Below, piece by piece: positions 25,928 through 35,029 of a DNA stretch of 64,000 nt. The notes below the pieces were generated by a model that ran no database searches, was not told where the DNA came from, and worked only from the letters and a program-made list of their open reading frames with translations. Numbering within the stretch: position 1 is the first letter of the stretch; every line of letters starts with the position of its first letter. The stretch is from Candidatus Latescibacterota bacterium (GTDB lineage Bacteria; Latescibacterota; UBA2968): the NCBI GenBank assembly GCA_022821275.1, contig JAJEDY010000048.1, forward strand, positions 1 through 64,000, given 5' to 3'. Both the position numbers and the translations under genes were made by a program.

Positions 25928-28288
25928 CTACTTGTGCAGGATAAAGGCTCCTCGAGACAGCTTGCCCATGCTCTCCTGTACTTCGGATTCCACGACAAAA
26001 TAGTACAGCCCGGAAATGACCTCTCCACTGAGGAACCGGTCCTTTAACTCCCAATTGGTCTCGCCGAGAAGCGGGTTGTCGTGTTTGATTATCGCCACCA
26101 TATCGCCCGATACCGAAAAGATGCGGATCGTGCACTTGTGGGGCAATCCCACAAATCGCAAGCTCTCGGCACCCTGGTAACTCTGGCCGTCCAGAGTCAC
26201 ACTGAACGGGTTGGGCACCACCCGCACCTGTCGCTCCAGGTTGTCGCTCATTGTGCTACTGGCCATCTTGGGGCGCAGCGGCACATTGACCTTTGTCTCC
26301 GGCGAGGAGTAGCCGCCCTCCAGTCCACTTCCAGTGAGGTGTTCCCGGACTTTCAGAGGCAGATCGGCCAGAGTCACTGACCCTTCGCTCCAGTCCTGTT
26401 TGGGAGAAGCAACGGCGCGGACATTGTAGATATAGCGGAAGCCAGCCAGAGAGTTCGTATCTACATACCTATACGTTCCGGCACTGGTGGCGGGAATCTC
26501 TTCCACCAGTGCCCACGGGCCGTATTCCTGAAAGGTAGATCGGTAGATCCGGTAGGCCACAACGTCGGCCGCCCCATATTCGGGATTGATTGCCTTTTCA
26601 GCTGCGTCGGTCCACGAGATCTCGATGTTGGCATCCTGGTTGTTTCCCGCCTGAAAGTCCACATCTGGTGGGGCGTTGGGGATGCGAAAGCCGCTGTCGT
26701 ATGCGAACTGGGCGTGCGATAGGTTTTGCAGAAGGGCTTTTTCACCCTGGGCGAGCACCTGCTTGCGAGCATCGTCATTCAGGCCCCTTTCCCCCACCCC
26801 GAATGCCCAGCTCATCTGGTCCCTTGCAAAACCGGTCCTGGAATCGACATTGCTCTCTTCTATGTCCCCGGCGTGGCCGAAGACATAGGTGACCACGATC
26901 TTGGCCTTATCTCCAGGCGCCAGATCGTAGGGACCGTAGATCTGGTCGGACCAGACGACCCCCTCCGAGGGGGGATCGGCCATTGAGGGAGCCGTGTAAA
27001 TATCGTAGAGTTCGGCCATACCTACGCCCTTGCCGATGGGATCGTCGATATTATCAAGCCCGTGTGCCCTGAACCAGTGCCCCAGAACCTGGTCGCTCTT
27101 CGGATCCACATAGCCCTGTACCAGATCGTTCGCGTTGAAAACGTGGCTGGAACCGGAATTGCGAAACGCCAGGGGGGCAAACCCGGCGTATTCGGGCGCG
27201 ATCGGTGTGCCCTTTGGCCGGTCTCCGCTGGCGGGGAAGGAACCACCGGGGTTTTCAAGGTCGGGATCAAATGGATCTCCCGTGTCTTCCTCAAAGCTAT
27301 TCGTGGTATTCCCGTCATATACATAGGTGATGTATTTGCCGGCAAAGTCCGCAGCGGTCAAGCCGCTGAGGGAATTGGGCTGAAAGCCGGGAGAGCCAGA
27401 GAAACGGAAGAAATCGTCCAGCCCACCCGACCTGTTGTATCGGATCATCCCACCTTCGTGCCCCCACCGGTAAGAGGTACCGGTGGAATTGACGTAGAGG
27501 GTGTTGTTGAAGCCGAAGTAGGTGTCGTTGAGCTGTTTGTCGCCCCGGTTCTCGAATTCGACATCCACGATAATGAAGTCGTCAAAGTCCTGGTGGCTCC
27601 AGGCGTATATCTTCCGCGTCATCACGATGTTGTGCTTGAACCGCGTCTGGGTGATGTGAATTTCCTCAGGCGCGTCCTGCACGGGTGGATAGATATGGTA
27701 GTCGTAATTGTGAATTTCGTAGGGGTCGGCGGCTGTGGCATCGCCCGACTTGGGCGTTGCGCCGGGATACCAGTTGGCCATTTCCAGGCCGACCTTGATC
27801 CCTCTGGTGGGCACGACCGTGCGGATACCCCAATTGGCCTCTGGGCCGTTCAGGATATCGTAGATCATCGGGAACACATCCTCCGAGGGGTGGCGCGGAC
27901 CAGTCCATGAGACGTGTTTTTCTCCATCCACGTTCGTGAGTACCAGCACGCCATTGCCGGATGAATGCATGGTGCCTTCGGACTTGTTCGCACCGTCAGA
28001 CCAGGCCTTGTCACCCCAGTATTCCATGTAATCGGTAGGATTCATCAGGGTGTAAAATCCCATCATCATGCCGGGGTAGATCAGACGGAATGCAGCCCGG
28101 CCCGCGCTGTCGGCGTAGTGCATGCCGGAAAACCCGTAGTTGTGAAAGGTCTCCCAGACAAGCGAGCGCGTCATCATGCGGCTGGCGTAGTAATCGAGCT
28201 GGGCCGAAGCGGTCAGGGCGCCCGACAGCAGCAACGCCAGCGCCAGCAGGCCCACCCCAAGCCATTTCTTTATCAGAGATACAAACAT
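25928..28288 (-). CDS. large exported protein with Fn3-like and FlgD-like/T9SS-type C-terminal domain
   Basis: The protein has 786 residues. A signal peptide (about 1-29) is followed by a large domain of unknown type (about 30-540), an Fn3-like segment (about 560-655, VAYRIYRST, YNVRAVAS), and a C-terminal domain with VVPNPFSV and GLYYFVVES, the pattern of FlgD-Ig/type-A sorting domains. It may be a surface protein that binds the substrate taken up by the TonB receptor, taking the place of a SusD partner. GGAGG lies 7 bases before the ATG. It is 27 bases after the receptor gene. Confidence 0.7.
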   Translation of the reverse strand: MFVSLIKKWLGVGLLALALLLSGALTASAQLDYYASRMMTRSLVWETFHNYGFSGMHYADSAGRAAFRLIYPGMMMGFYTLMNPTDYMEYWGDKAWSDGANKSEGTMHSSGNGVLVLTNVDGEKHVSWTGPRHPSEDVFPMIYDILNGPEANWGIRTVVPTRGIKVGLEMANWYPGATPKSGDATAADPYEIHNYDYHIYPPVQDAPEEIHITQTRFKHNIVMTRKIYAWSHQDFDDFIIVDVEFENRGDKQLNDTYFGFNNTLYVNSTGTSYRWGHEGGMIRYNRSGGLDDFFRFSGSPGFQPNSLSGLTAADFAGKYITYVYDGNTTNSFEEDTGDPFDPDLENPGGSFPASGDRPKGTPIAPEYAGFAPLAFRNSGSSHVFNANDLVQGYVDPKSDQVLGHWFRAHGLDNIDDPIGKGVGMAELYDIYTAPSMADPPSEGVVWSDQIYGPYDLAPGDKAKIVVTYVFGHAGDIEESNVDSRTGFARDQMSWAFGVGERGLNDDARKQVLAQGEKALLQNLSHAQFAYDSGFRIPNAPPDVDFQAGNNQDANIEISWTDAAEKAINPEYGAADVVAYRIYRSTFQEYGPWALVEEIPATSAGTYRYVDTNSLAGFRYIYNVRAVASPKQDWSEGSVTLADLPLKVREHLTGSGLEGGYSSPETKVNVPLRPKMASSTMSDNLERQVRVVPNPFSVTLDGQSYQGAESLRFVGLPHKCTIRIFSVSGDMVAIIKHDNPLLGETNWELKDRFLSGEVISGLYYFVVESEVQESMGKLSRGAFILHK

Positions 28289-28315
28289 TGAAATTCCTCC
28301 AGTGTATATTCAAGG

Positions 28316-31300
28316 TCAAAACTTCAGGCGTGCGCCGACCACCCAGTTGCGGGGATAGCGGCCCAGTCCCTGGTCGTAACGGTCTATATCGCCGTCCCCA
28401 TACTTCAGATAGGTGCCGTTATCCGGGTCTGGCATCTGCTTCCCCCACTGTATCCAATCGAAACCGGTAGTCATGTCGGCCTTGTCGTTCCAGAGATTGC
28501 GGATCTCCAGAAAAGCGGTGGCTGTCATAGTGCCGCCAATGTAGAATTCCTTCTCCAGGTTGATATCGCTAACCAGAGAGATCGGCCCGGTCCGTCGCTC
28601 CTGGGGACCTGTCGGAGGCGTATAGTTGAAGGGAATGCCGGTATGGAGCCGGTAGAGCAACGATATCCGGAGGCTGGCCAGGGGTGCAATGTGAAAGTCA
28701 GCAGGACTGGAGAAAAGGAATTGCCCGCTGAGAATATTGCGCCGATCGATACCGCTTTGCAATGTCGGCGTATTGTATCGGCCGATAGTGTACGCATAAA
28801 TCCCTGGCTCGAGTATCTCCACCGGAGCGTTCCAGTAGCCATCGGACAGAGGCTCGCCGATTCGGCTATCGTAATCCCTGAGTTGTGCCCTGGCCCTTTC
28901 GGCCAATTGCACCCGCTCCTCCTGGGTGGGCGCATGGGGGACCTCCTGTCCGTCCGCCTGCGCATCCACACCCACGAAGTATCGGTCACTCATGACGTAT
29001 GAGGGGCCAACCACGTGGTAGGCTCGCCAGTTCCGAAAGCCGGAGTTATTCATATTTTTTGTCCACGCGAGATTGTACGCCACGTTGAACGTGACCATGT
29101 TGCTGAACTGCTTTCGCAGAGAGACCTCGAACCCCCGGGACCACTTCCGACCCCGGTTGCCGGATCCCCTTGAAGATACGCCGTCGTACCCGAAAGCCGG
29201 TTCCTCCAGGCGCCAGGAGGTGGAGCCGTTGGTGATAATCCCCATCTGATCCCTGTAAAAGGCGGTGACACTGGCAACGTATTCACCGGCGAAGTTCCAG
29301 TCAAATCCGGCCTCGAAACTGGTTGATTTTTCCGGCTCGATGTCGGACATCCCGGAGACCGCGTGGTGGAACTGCTTCAGGCTGTTGTACTTCTCCCTCT
29401 GATCGATCTGTCCGTTCCCGTTCACATCCCTGTCCTCTCCGGTCCCGCCGAATTCCCGCTGGTAAAAATTCTGGATATCGGGAAATTGCCGGAAGACGCC
29501 AGTGAAGAACCGGATCGTGGAGCGATCGGTGATGGGATGAGAGACCCCAATCCGGGGACTCCAGGCGTGCAAAATCGGGAGGTCTTCGGTTACGGGCATG
29601 TTTCGAAAGCGCGTCAGGGATTCGTAGTGTCTGAACATCCAGAGCGTGGCGATATTGCGCCAGCCCTTTACCGGATCCATCGCGTCGAACCGGATACCGG
29701 CGTTGATCACCAGGCCCTCAAATTCCATCTTGTCCTGGATATAGATCCCGTACTGGATGGGATGAGCCCGCTCCATACCGATGATGGGGTCGCCCGATCC
29801 GCCAGCAAGGCGGATCGTAAAAGCGCGGGCCTGCCGGGAGCCTTCCTCGTGGTGATAGAGGCCGTAGCGGGTGATCTCAAACCCGGTTTTGACAAAGTGT
29901 CCCTTGGTGACCTGGCTGCTCAGATCGGCTTTGAGGCGCACCCGCTTGTTGTCCATATACTTAAAGGAATAAATGTCCCTCGGCAGGAAGTACCCCTTGC
30001 TGTCGCGCCGGATGCCTTCGGTAACAGGGGGCACATCGCTGGTGTCGGTCAGGGTTTGCTGCCAGTTGAGACGCACTTCATAGAAGGTCGTGGGGGATAG
30101 GGTATGGGTAAAGAGGAGATACGCCATCCTTTCGCTGAAGTTCTGTTTGCCGGCTGCGGAATAACCCTCGGGCAGGAACAGGTTGCGCCCGCTCCTGGTG
30201 ATACCCCGCACACCCCCATCGGTATCTAGCTGCTGGCCAGCGAAGGGATCATCGGGATCGATCCTCGTATTGGATCCTCCAATTCGCCTGCTGCCTCTGG
30301 TTCCGGGATCGAACCCCTCGTAGTAGGCGAAAACCCCGCCCAACTTCACCTTGAAGTTGGGGGACGGCCGGGTGACAAAATTGCCGAAGGTCTGGATGTT
30401 AAACGGCTCGCGGTTGAGCGCGCTGGGATAGATGGGGGCCTTGCGACTGTGGGCCGCATTCACAAAGAAGGAGACATCCCTGGCGATCGGACCAGAGGCC
30501 GAACCCTCCAAATAGTGCCCGAACACGCCCGTGTAGTCGGTGCGTTCATGCACCTTGCGCCCGGTCTCGGGATCGGTCTCGTTCGCAAAGGTCGGATCAT
30601 TCCAATCCACCTTGCCTGCGTGGAAGGGATGATCGTAGATATTCGGTCCCCAGTGCCTCTTGGCCGGCAGGTCCAGGCGGTATTCCCCAAAGCCCGTATA
30701 GGCGTCCCGGCCCTCTTTGGTGACCAGGCTGATCACGCCGGCCTGAGCGTTGCCGTACTCGGCCTCCATCCCACCGGTAACCACCTGCACCTCCTGCAGG
30801 GCACTTTTGTTGATGCCCATCCAGGTGGGGGCGACAAATCCGTCGTTGTTGACGAGCCGAACCCCGTCAATTTCCACGAAGGTATCGTTTGAGCCAGCCA
30901 TAGACGCATTGTTGCTGCCCCGGATGCGGAGATTGCCGTCCAGCGACACGCCCGGCTGTAGCGCAATCACCTCATCAAGGGTGCGCGCAAGGGGTACGTT
31001 CTCGATGTCCTCGGCATCGACGACATAGCGGCTGAAGGTCCGGTCCGGCTCCACTGGCGGTCGCTCGGCAATCACCACCAGTTCTTCGGCCTGTAGCGCG
31101 GCCTCCACCAGGTTAAAATCGACGGTGGTGGTGAAGTCCGCACGCACGACCACATCCTGTTTGGTCGCCGCGGTATAACCGACCATTGAGGCTTCCAGTT
31201 TATACCTGCCAGGTTCGACCGACAGGATGAGAAAGTAGCCCTCTGCATCGGTCGTAGCACCCCTGCGGGTGCCCTGGATCACCACGTTGGCCCCGGGCAG

Positions 31301-31429
31301 TGGCGCGCCAGAGGCGTCGGCCACAACACCATTGAGTTTGCCGACCGTCCCGGCTGGTACGTCTGCGGGCGAGAAGGCGACCAGCACCCCAACGAGAAAC
31401 GGGCAAACCAAATAATAAAGGTATTTCAT
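28316..31429 (-). CDS. TonB-dependent receptor with N-terminal carboxypeptidase-regulatory-like domain
   Basis: The protein has 1037 residues. A signal peptide (about 1-27) is followed by a carboxypeptidase-regulatory-like beta-sandwich (about 30-110: GVVADASGAPLPGANVVI), a plug (about 130-250: LDEVIALQPGVS, EIDGVRL, EYGNAQAGVI) and a 22-strand barrel ending in RLKF, a terminal aromatic as in outer-membrane proteins. This is the SusC/CirA-type architecture for import of large or scarce substrates. No SusD gene is present. AAGGAGG lies before the ATG. Confidence 0.9.
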   Translation of the reverse strand: MKYLYYLVCPFLVGVLVAFSPADVPAGTVGKLNGVVADASGAPLPGANVVIQGTRRGATTDAEGYFLILSVEPGRYKLEASMVGYTAATKQDVVVRADFTTTVDFNLVEAALQAEELVVIAERPPVEPDRTFSRYVVDAEDIENVPLARTLDEVIALQPGVSLDGNLRIRGSNNASMAGSNDTFVEIDGVRLVNNDGFVAPTWMGINKSALQEVQVVTGGMEAEYGNAQAGVISLVTKEGRDAYTGFGEYRLDLPAKRHWGPNIYDHPFHAGKVDWNDPTFANETDPETGRKVHERTDYTGVFGHYLEGSASGPIARDVSFFVNAAHSRKAPIYPSALNREPFNIQTFGNFVTRPSPNFKVKLGGVFAYYEGFDPGTRGSRRIGGSNTRIDPDDPFAGQQLDTDGGVRGITRSGRNLFLPEGYSAAGKQNFSERMAYLLFTHTLSPTTFYEVRLNWQQTLTDTSDVPPVTEGIRRDSKGYFLPRDIYSFKYMDNKRVRLKADLSSQVTKGHFVKTGFEITRYGLYHHEEGSRQARAFTIRLAGGSGDPIIGMERAHPIQYGIYIQDKMEFEGLVINAGIRFDAMDPVKGWRNIATLWMFRHYESLTRFRNMPVTEDLPILHAWSPRIGVSHPITDRSTIRFFTGVFRQFPDIQNFYQREFGGTGEDRDVNGNGQIDQREKYNSLKQFHHAVSGMSDIEPEKSTSFEAGFDWNFAGEYVASVTAFYRDQMGIITNGSTSWRLEEPAFGYDGVSSRGSGNRGRKWSRGFEVSLRKQFSNMVTFNVAYNLAWTKNMNNSGFRNWRAYHVVGPSYVMSDRYFVGVDAQADGQEVPHAPTQEERVQLAERARAQLRDYDSRIGEPLSDGYWNAPVEILEPGIYAYTIGRYNTPTLQSGIDRRNILSGQFLFSSPADFHIAPLASLRISLLYRLHTGIPFNYTPPTGPQERRTGPISLVSDINLEKEFYIGGTMTATAFLEIRNLWNDKADMTTGFDWIQWGKQMPDPDNGTYLKYGDGDIDRYDQGLGRYPRNWVVGARLKF

Positions 31430-31476
31430 AGAAAAACCTCCTTATCGCGTAAAGTCGAATCTGAAATGACACATGG

Positions 31477-32190
31477 CTACTGCTGGGTATAGAACTTGAA
31501 CCGCACACCGACGTTGAGCTTCTGGAAAGGGAAGACCTCTTCCAATCCCCAGGCCTCCAGCGGACGCACACTACCCAACACGACGTTATACTGCCCTCTT
31601 AAGTCAATGGTCAGAGATTGGGAGGTGAAAAACTGCACGCCCAACCCAACATTGAGCCCCAGCGTCATGTGCTGGTCAATCGCAGGCTCCAACAGCAGAT
31701 TCTCGTTCAGAGGCGGCGCGGGCTGACCGGGCCAGATCAATCCACTGACCTCGTTCTTATATTTAAAATACCCCGTACCCACCACCAGATAGGGCGCCCT
31801 ACCCCCGCCTTCTGTCAGCTTCCTGCCCCCCTGATTGAAATGATACAGCCAGCTAATCGTCCCGCCCATCCATGTCATCTTCGAACTGGCCTGTGGGCTG
31901 GCATACTCCTGCTTGTCGATCGACCAGAGAAATTTCCGGTTCTCCAGTTCTCCGCCACTGTATTTGACGTAGTGTCCCTCCACTTCGGCGGTCCACTGCT
32001 CGTTGAGGACATAGAGCACCGTCCCACCGAGATTGATACCACCGGAGGGAAACCATTCGTTTAATTTGAAGGTAGGCAGATCGTAGCTGGCAGCGACGCC
32101 AAAGCCCCACGTCCCACCAACTTGCGCAACGGCGCCAAAGGGCCAGGCCAGCAGCAAGACCCCCGCTAAGAGCAACATCCTATATTTCAT
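31477..32190 (-). CDS. small outer-membrane beta-barrel protein
   Basis: The protein has 237 residues. A signal peptide (about 1-22, MKYRMLLLAGVLLLAWPFGAVA) is followed by alternating strands with aromatic girdles, for example FGVAASYDLP, GGINLGGTVLYVL and LTIDLRGQYNVVLGS, ending in VRFKFYTQQ. It looks like an eight- to ten-stranded barrel of the OmpW/OmpA-fold type. It begins the receptor operon, with AAAGGAGG before the ATG. It may be a porin or an assembly helper for the receptor. Confidence 0.7.
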   Translation of the reverse strand: MKYRMLLLAGVLLLAWPFGAVAQVGGTWGFGVAASYDLPTFKLNEWFPSGGINLGGTVLYVLNEQWTAEVEGHYVKYSGGELENRKFLWSIDKQEYASPQASSKMTWMGGTISWLYHFNQGGRKLTEGGGRAPYLVVGTGYFKYKNEVSGLIWPGQPAPPLNENLLLEPAIDQHMTLGLNVGLGVQFFTSQSLTIDLRGQYNVVLGSVRPLEAWGLEEVFPFQKLNVGVRFKFYTQQ

Positions 32191-32594
32191 AGTTCCTCCT
32201 TTTTTGAGACCTTCAATCCCCTCGAAAACCACCCCAAAATACTATTAGATCTTCCCGCGCTTCACCTCCTTTCAACAGGTATAACAGTTTACTACATAGC
32301 ACTTTAATACAAGATTTATCTTGACAATAAGAGACAACCCGTTTTATTTTTTGACCTGGATATGCGAGGAGGTGACAGCACCTCTTCACATCTTTCCAAA
32401 GCCGTTAGCTCCAGTCCCACCAAGGTCGGTAGCTGACGGCTCTTTTTTTGTTTGAACTCACATATCTCTTTCCCTTATACACCTTTCTGATAGTGCCCAG
32501 CAGTTCATCAGAAAGGTCTGAAAAAAAGATAAACTTTAAGAATTCCTATGTCAAGCTATTAGTCAAAGTAAATATGCCCTTCTCAATTTCATAT
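32191..32594. other. 404-base intergenic region with signals on the plus strand
   Basis: This region separates transporter gene B from the receptor operon, both on the minus strand. The only strong signals are on the plus strand: a promoter-like pair at 32321-32348 and a clear terminator at 32399-32451 (see the ncRNA entry). A minus-strand promoter for the receptor operon is expected here but I could not place one with confidence. Confidence 0.5.
32321..32452 (+). ncRNA. candidate small RNA with promoter and terminator, antisense to the flanking genes
   Basis: A perfect -35 TTGACA (32321-32326) and a four-of-six -10 TTTATT (32343-32348) are 16 bases apart. A transcript from about 32355 would contain a GAGGTG/CACCTC hairpin (about 32370-32385) and end at a strong terminator: AGCCGT...ACGGCT stem with TAGCT/AGCTG extension (32399-32444), then a run of seven T (32445-32452). 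The product would be about 98 bases with no ORF. Part of the 3' half recalls GEMM riboswitches (AAAGCC, GGTAGC), but the class signature is incomplete, so I do not call it one. Confidence 0.45.
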
Positions 32595-34586
32595 TCACCA
32601 ACTATGCACGCTGTGACCTTGTCCAGGGAACCAGGCAGCGTCGATGAGGAAACACCAGACGACCCCGAACGTGTACCCAATCAGCAGACCCAAAAACAGG
32701 GGCATGGCCCGACGGTAGAGAGCCACCCCGCCAACGCGCATCAGGATCGCCTTGCAGGCCCAGGCGAAGAAGACCGGGATGACGAGAGACTTAGAGTTGT
32801 CCGAAGCGGATATGGCCAAACCGATGGGATGGATTGACCACCAGGCGAACCGATACCTCAGGAAGGTGAGCAAACCCATCAGAGCCGCGCCAATGCCAAA
32901 GAAGATCATCCGGTCCTGGGCCATTGGCCCAGGTGTCCTCATATGCGACAGGGTAGAGGAGAAGACACTCTTGGGATTCCCTTTGTAGTAGAACGCAAAG
33001 TTGTAGGCCCCGTGGATGTATCCCAGATAAAGCGTAAGCCAGACCGAGGCGACAAGCCCGACCAATGCACCGACCACTACCCAGAACACCAGCATGCGTC
33101 GGTTTTTCCGAATTAAGTCACCCAGCTTGACGGCCTGCGCCAGCCCCGGCGCGAACAGGCCCCGGATATAGTCGATCAGCGAATATGAGAGAAGCATCGA
33201 GGTGAGGGTGGACCCTGTCATCACGTCGGTTCCACGCATGTCCATCGTAAAGGCCTGTGCGGTAATGGGGGCCTGTGTGATGACCAGGCCGGTCTCGGAG
33301 ACGATTCGAGCCATCCCGATGTAAATGATCCCCGTACCGGCCAGGAACACCAGTGCGGTAAGGAGGTCCATGCCGGATTGATGGATCAGAAACAGGATAT
33401 ACAACAGGCTCAGCAACAGGCCCAAAACCGATGTGCGGTAAGAGAGGATTTCCTGGCGGTCGTCGGCTGGATAACGGGAATTGAGGGCCTTCAAAAATAC
33501 GTCCCTCAGATGGTGCCGGGCCACCCAAAGTCGCCAGAGGACCAGGCTGGCCAGTGCGCCGAAACACTGCCAGGACTGAATCTCCTGATCGGCGGTGAAA
33601 GAGTCCGAGGGTTGTTCGGTCTGCAGGCCCATGCGGTTGATGATGTGCCCTTCCACCACGTGGATCACAAAGAAGAACCAGACGCTGAAGAGGACCTCCA
33701 GATTAGCGAAGTAAGCAAAGCCAAGGGTGTAGAACTGCAAAGGGCGAACTCGTAGGGACGGCGAGTAGCGCGTGAATTGGAAGTAGCCCCCGGAGGGGAT
33801 AAGGGCGATATCGGGGACGGCGGGAAAGAACCAGGAGAGAGATTTCCAGAAGAAGAGTCCAAACGCCAGAAGGGCCGCGACCCAGAAGAGCTTGCTCCGC
33901 ATCAAGGCCGGCCAGAGGCGCTCCGAATCGGCGTCTCGGGCCAATTCAATCGGTATGGAGACCAGCGGGTACACGAGTTTCTCGTGCTCGACCCACTGCT
34001 TTCGAAGGATGACCATCACACACGCCGTTCCAACCAGGATAGCCGCGATGAGGCTGCTCCACCACACCAGCGGGACCAGCCAGACCGTCCAGGGAGCCTG
34101 TGCGCCTGGAGGCAGCCCCTCGTAAAACATCCTCAGGGCCTCACGGTCAGTGGGCACCATCCAGGTGCTGAGATGGGGATGGTAGAATTCGGCCCACTGG
34201 TTTTCAGGGGTGTCGAAGTAGAACGGGGAAGTGATGATGCCCAGGAAAAAGCCAGTAATGCCGGAACCGGGAACGACCGACCCGACAATACCTATAGCCA
34301 CGACTGTCAGAAGTTCGGCGGGGGAAAAGGCAAGCCGTTGCCGATAGAGCTTGAGCAGAGGATTGAGAAATCCCACCAGGAGGACGAAGAGGGCCAGGAG
34401 TGGGAGTTGAAAATAGGCCAGGTTAAGCCGGGTGGACTTGACCACCGCTTCGGCATAGGTCACCCAGAGGTTGGTGAGGATCACAATGGAGAGCCCCAGA
34501 GCGACCGCCCGGAATGTGACCCCACGCTCGGGGAACGGACTGGCCTGCGTTTCGGGCCGTGGAGCAGCAATGACATTCTCAGACAT
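32595..34586 (-). CDS. large integral membrane protein, DUF6785/DUF6784-like (transporter paralogue B)
   Basis: The protein has 663 residues with about 14 membrane segments. It is the most divergent of the three paralogues here, yet keeps LAFSPAELLTVVAIG, TPENQWAEF, AWWSIHPIGLAI and a C-terminal AWFPGQGHSVHSW. AAAGGAGG lies 4 bases before the ATG, the best ribosome site of the three. A truncated toxin-antitoxin module and the tail of a lost gene lie just upstream. Function is unproved; substrate import is inferred from context. Confidence 0.7.
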   Translation of the reverse strand: MSENVIAAPRPETQASPFPERGVTFRAVALGLSIVILTNLWVTYAEAVVKSTRLNLAYFQLPLLALFVLLVGFLNPLLKLYRQRLAFSPAELLTVVAIGIVGSVVPGSGITGFFLGIITSPFYFDTPENQWAEFYHPHLSTWMVPTDREALRMFYEGLPPGAQAPWTVWLVPLVWWSSLIAAILVGTACVMVILRKQWVEHEKLVYPLVSIPIELARDADSERLWPALMRSKLFWVAALLAFGLFFWKSLSWFFPAVPDIALIPSGGYFQFTRYSPSLRVRPLQFYTLGFAYFANLEVLFSVWFFFVIHVVEGHIINRMGLQTEQPSDSFTADQEIQSWQCFGALASLVLWRLWVARHHLRDVFLKALNSRYPADDRQEILSYRTSVLGLLLSLLYILFLIHQSGMDLLTALVFLAGTGIIYIGMARIVSETGLVITQAPITAQAFTMDMRGTDVMTGSTLTSMLLSYSLIDYIRGLFAPGLAQAVKLGDLIRKNRRMLVFWVVVGALVGLVASVWLTLYLGYIHGAYNFAFYYKGNPKSVFSSTLSHMRTPGPMAQDRMIFFGIGAALMGLLTFLRYRFAWWSIHPIGLAISASDNSKSLVIPVFFAWACKAILMRVGGVALYRRAMPLFLGLLIGYTFGVVWCFLIDAAWFPGQGHSVHSW

Positions 34587-34616
34587 TATTCCTCCTTTGA
34601 TCTGGAGGCAAGTCGT

Positions 34617-34790
34617 TTATCCACGCATCGCCTTGTAATCAACCGTCGCAAAAGCACCCTTCCATTCCCTTCCAAACGCAATCACATCTTCCGCGCCCTC
34701 TTTCAGCGATACCCCGACCACATTCGGCGCCACCTTTCGCACGCATGGCCTGTTCTCGCCCTCTCGATGCGGCACAATAACCGCGGATGA
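34617..34790 (-). pseudogene. 3' fragment of an unidentified gene fused behind the truncated hepT
   Basis: A frame overlapping the end of the hepT reading frame stays open for about 57 codons and ends VDYKAMRG-stop. The internal sequence (for example NVVGVSLKEGAED) looks like real protein. A shorter, decayed copy of the same end sits at 15767-15796. I do not recognise the family. The sequence joins hepT near 34790, so a deletion or recombination event probably fused the two. Confidence 0.5.
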
Positions 34791-35029
34791 GTCAGTAGAT
34801 TGCGAAAATCTACGATTCGACGAGCCTGTGTGATGCTACCGAAAATCTCCTCCGACAGGCGATTAAGGGCTGCAAGTGCTTCGCCAATAATTGTGAACTC
34901 ACGCTCTACTGAGGAACGGACGAGCCGGTTGTCTTCGTAGCTCTGGAGATCGAGGCCCTGAACTGCGTTGGTGATTGCATCGCAAGCCTCAATCACATCA
35001 GACAGGTAGGCTCTTGCGTCACGCGGCAT
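34703..35029 (-). pseudogene. hepT: HepT-like HEPN toxin, truncated at its active site
   Basis: The first 95 or so residues match HepT/DUF86 (LSDVIEACDAI, SVEREFTIIGEALAAL, RRIVDFRNLLTH). The RX4HXY active site normally reads RNxxxHxY; here it reads RNLLTHPR, so the tyrosine is gone. After it the sequence (LLCRIERARTGHAC) is unrelated to HepT and is an out-of-frame reading of the gene tail at 34617-34790. In studied pairs MntA adds AMP to this tyrosine, so both the catalytic and the neutralised residue are lost. The start at 35029 overlaps mntA by 11 bases. Confidence 0.75.

Noticed and set aside
32370-32452. c-di-GMP (GEMM) riboswitch
   Set aside because: AAAGCC and GGTAGC are reminiscent of it, but the 5' conserved segment and the tetraloop-bearing first helix are absent.
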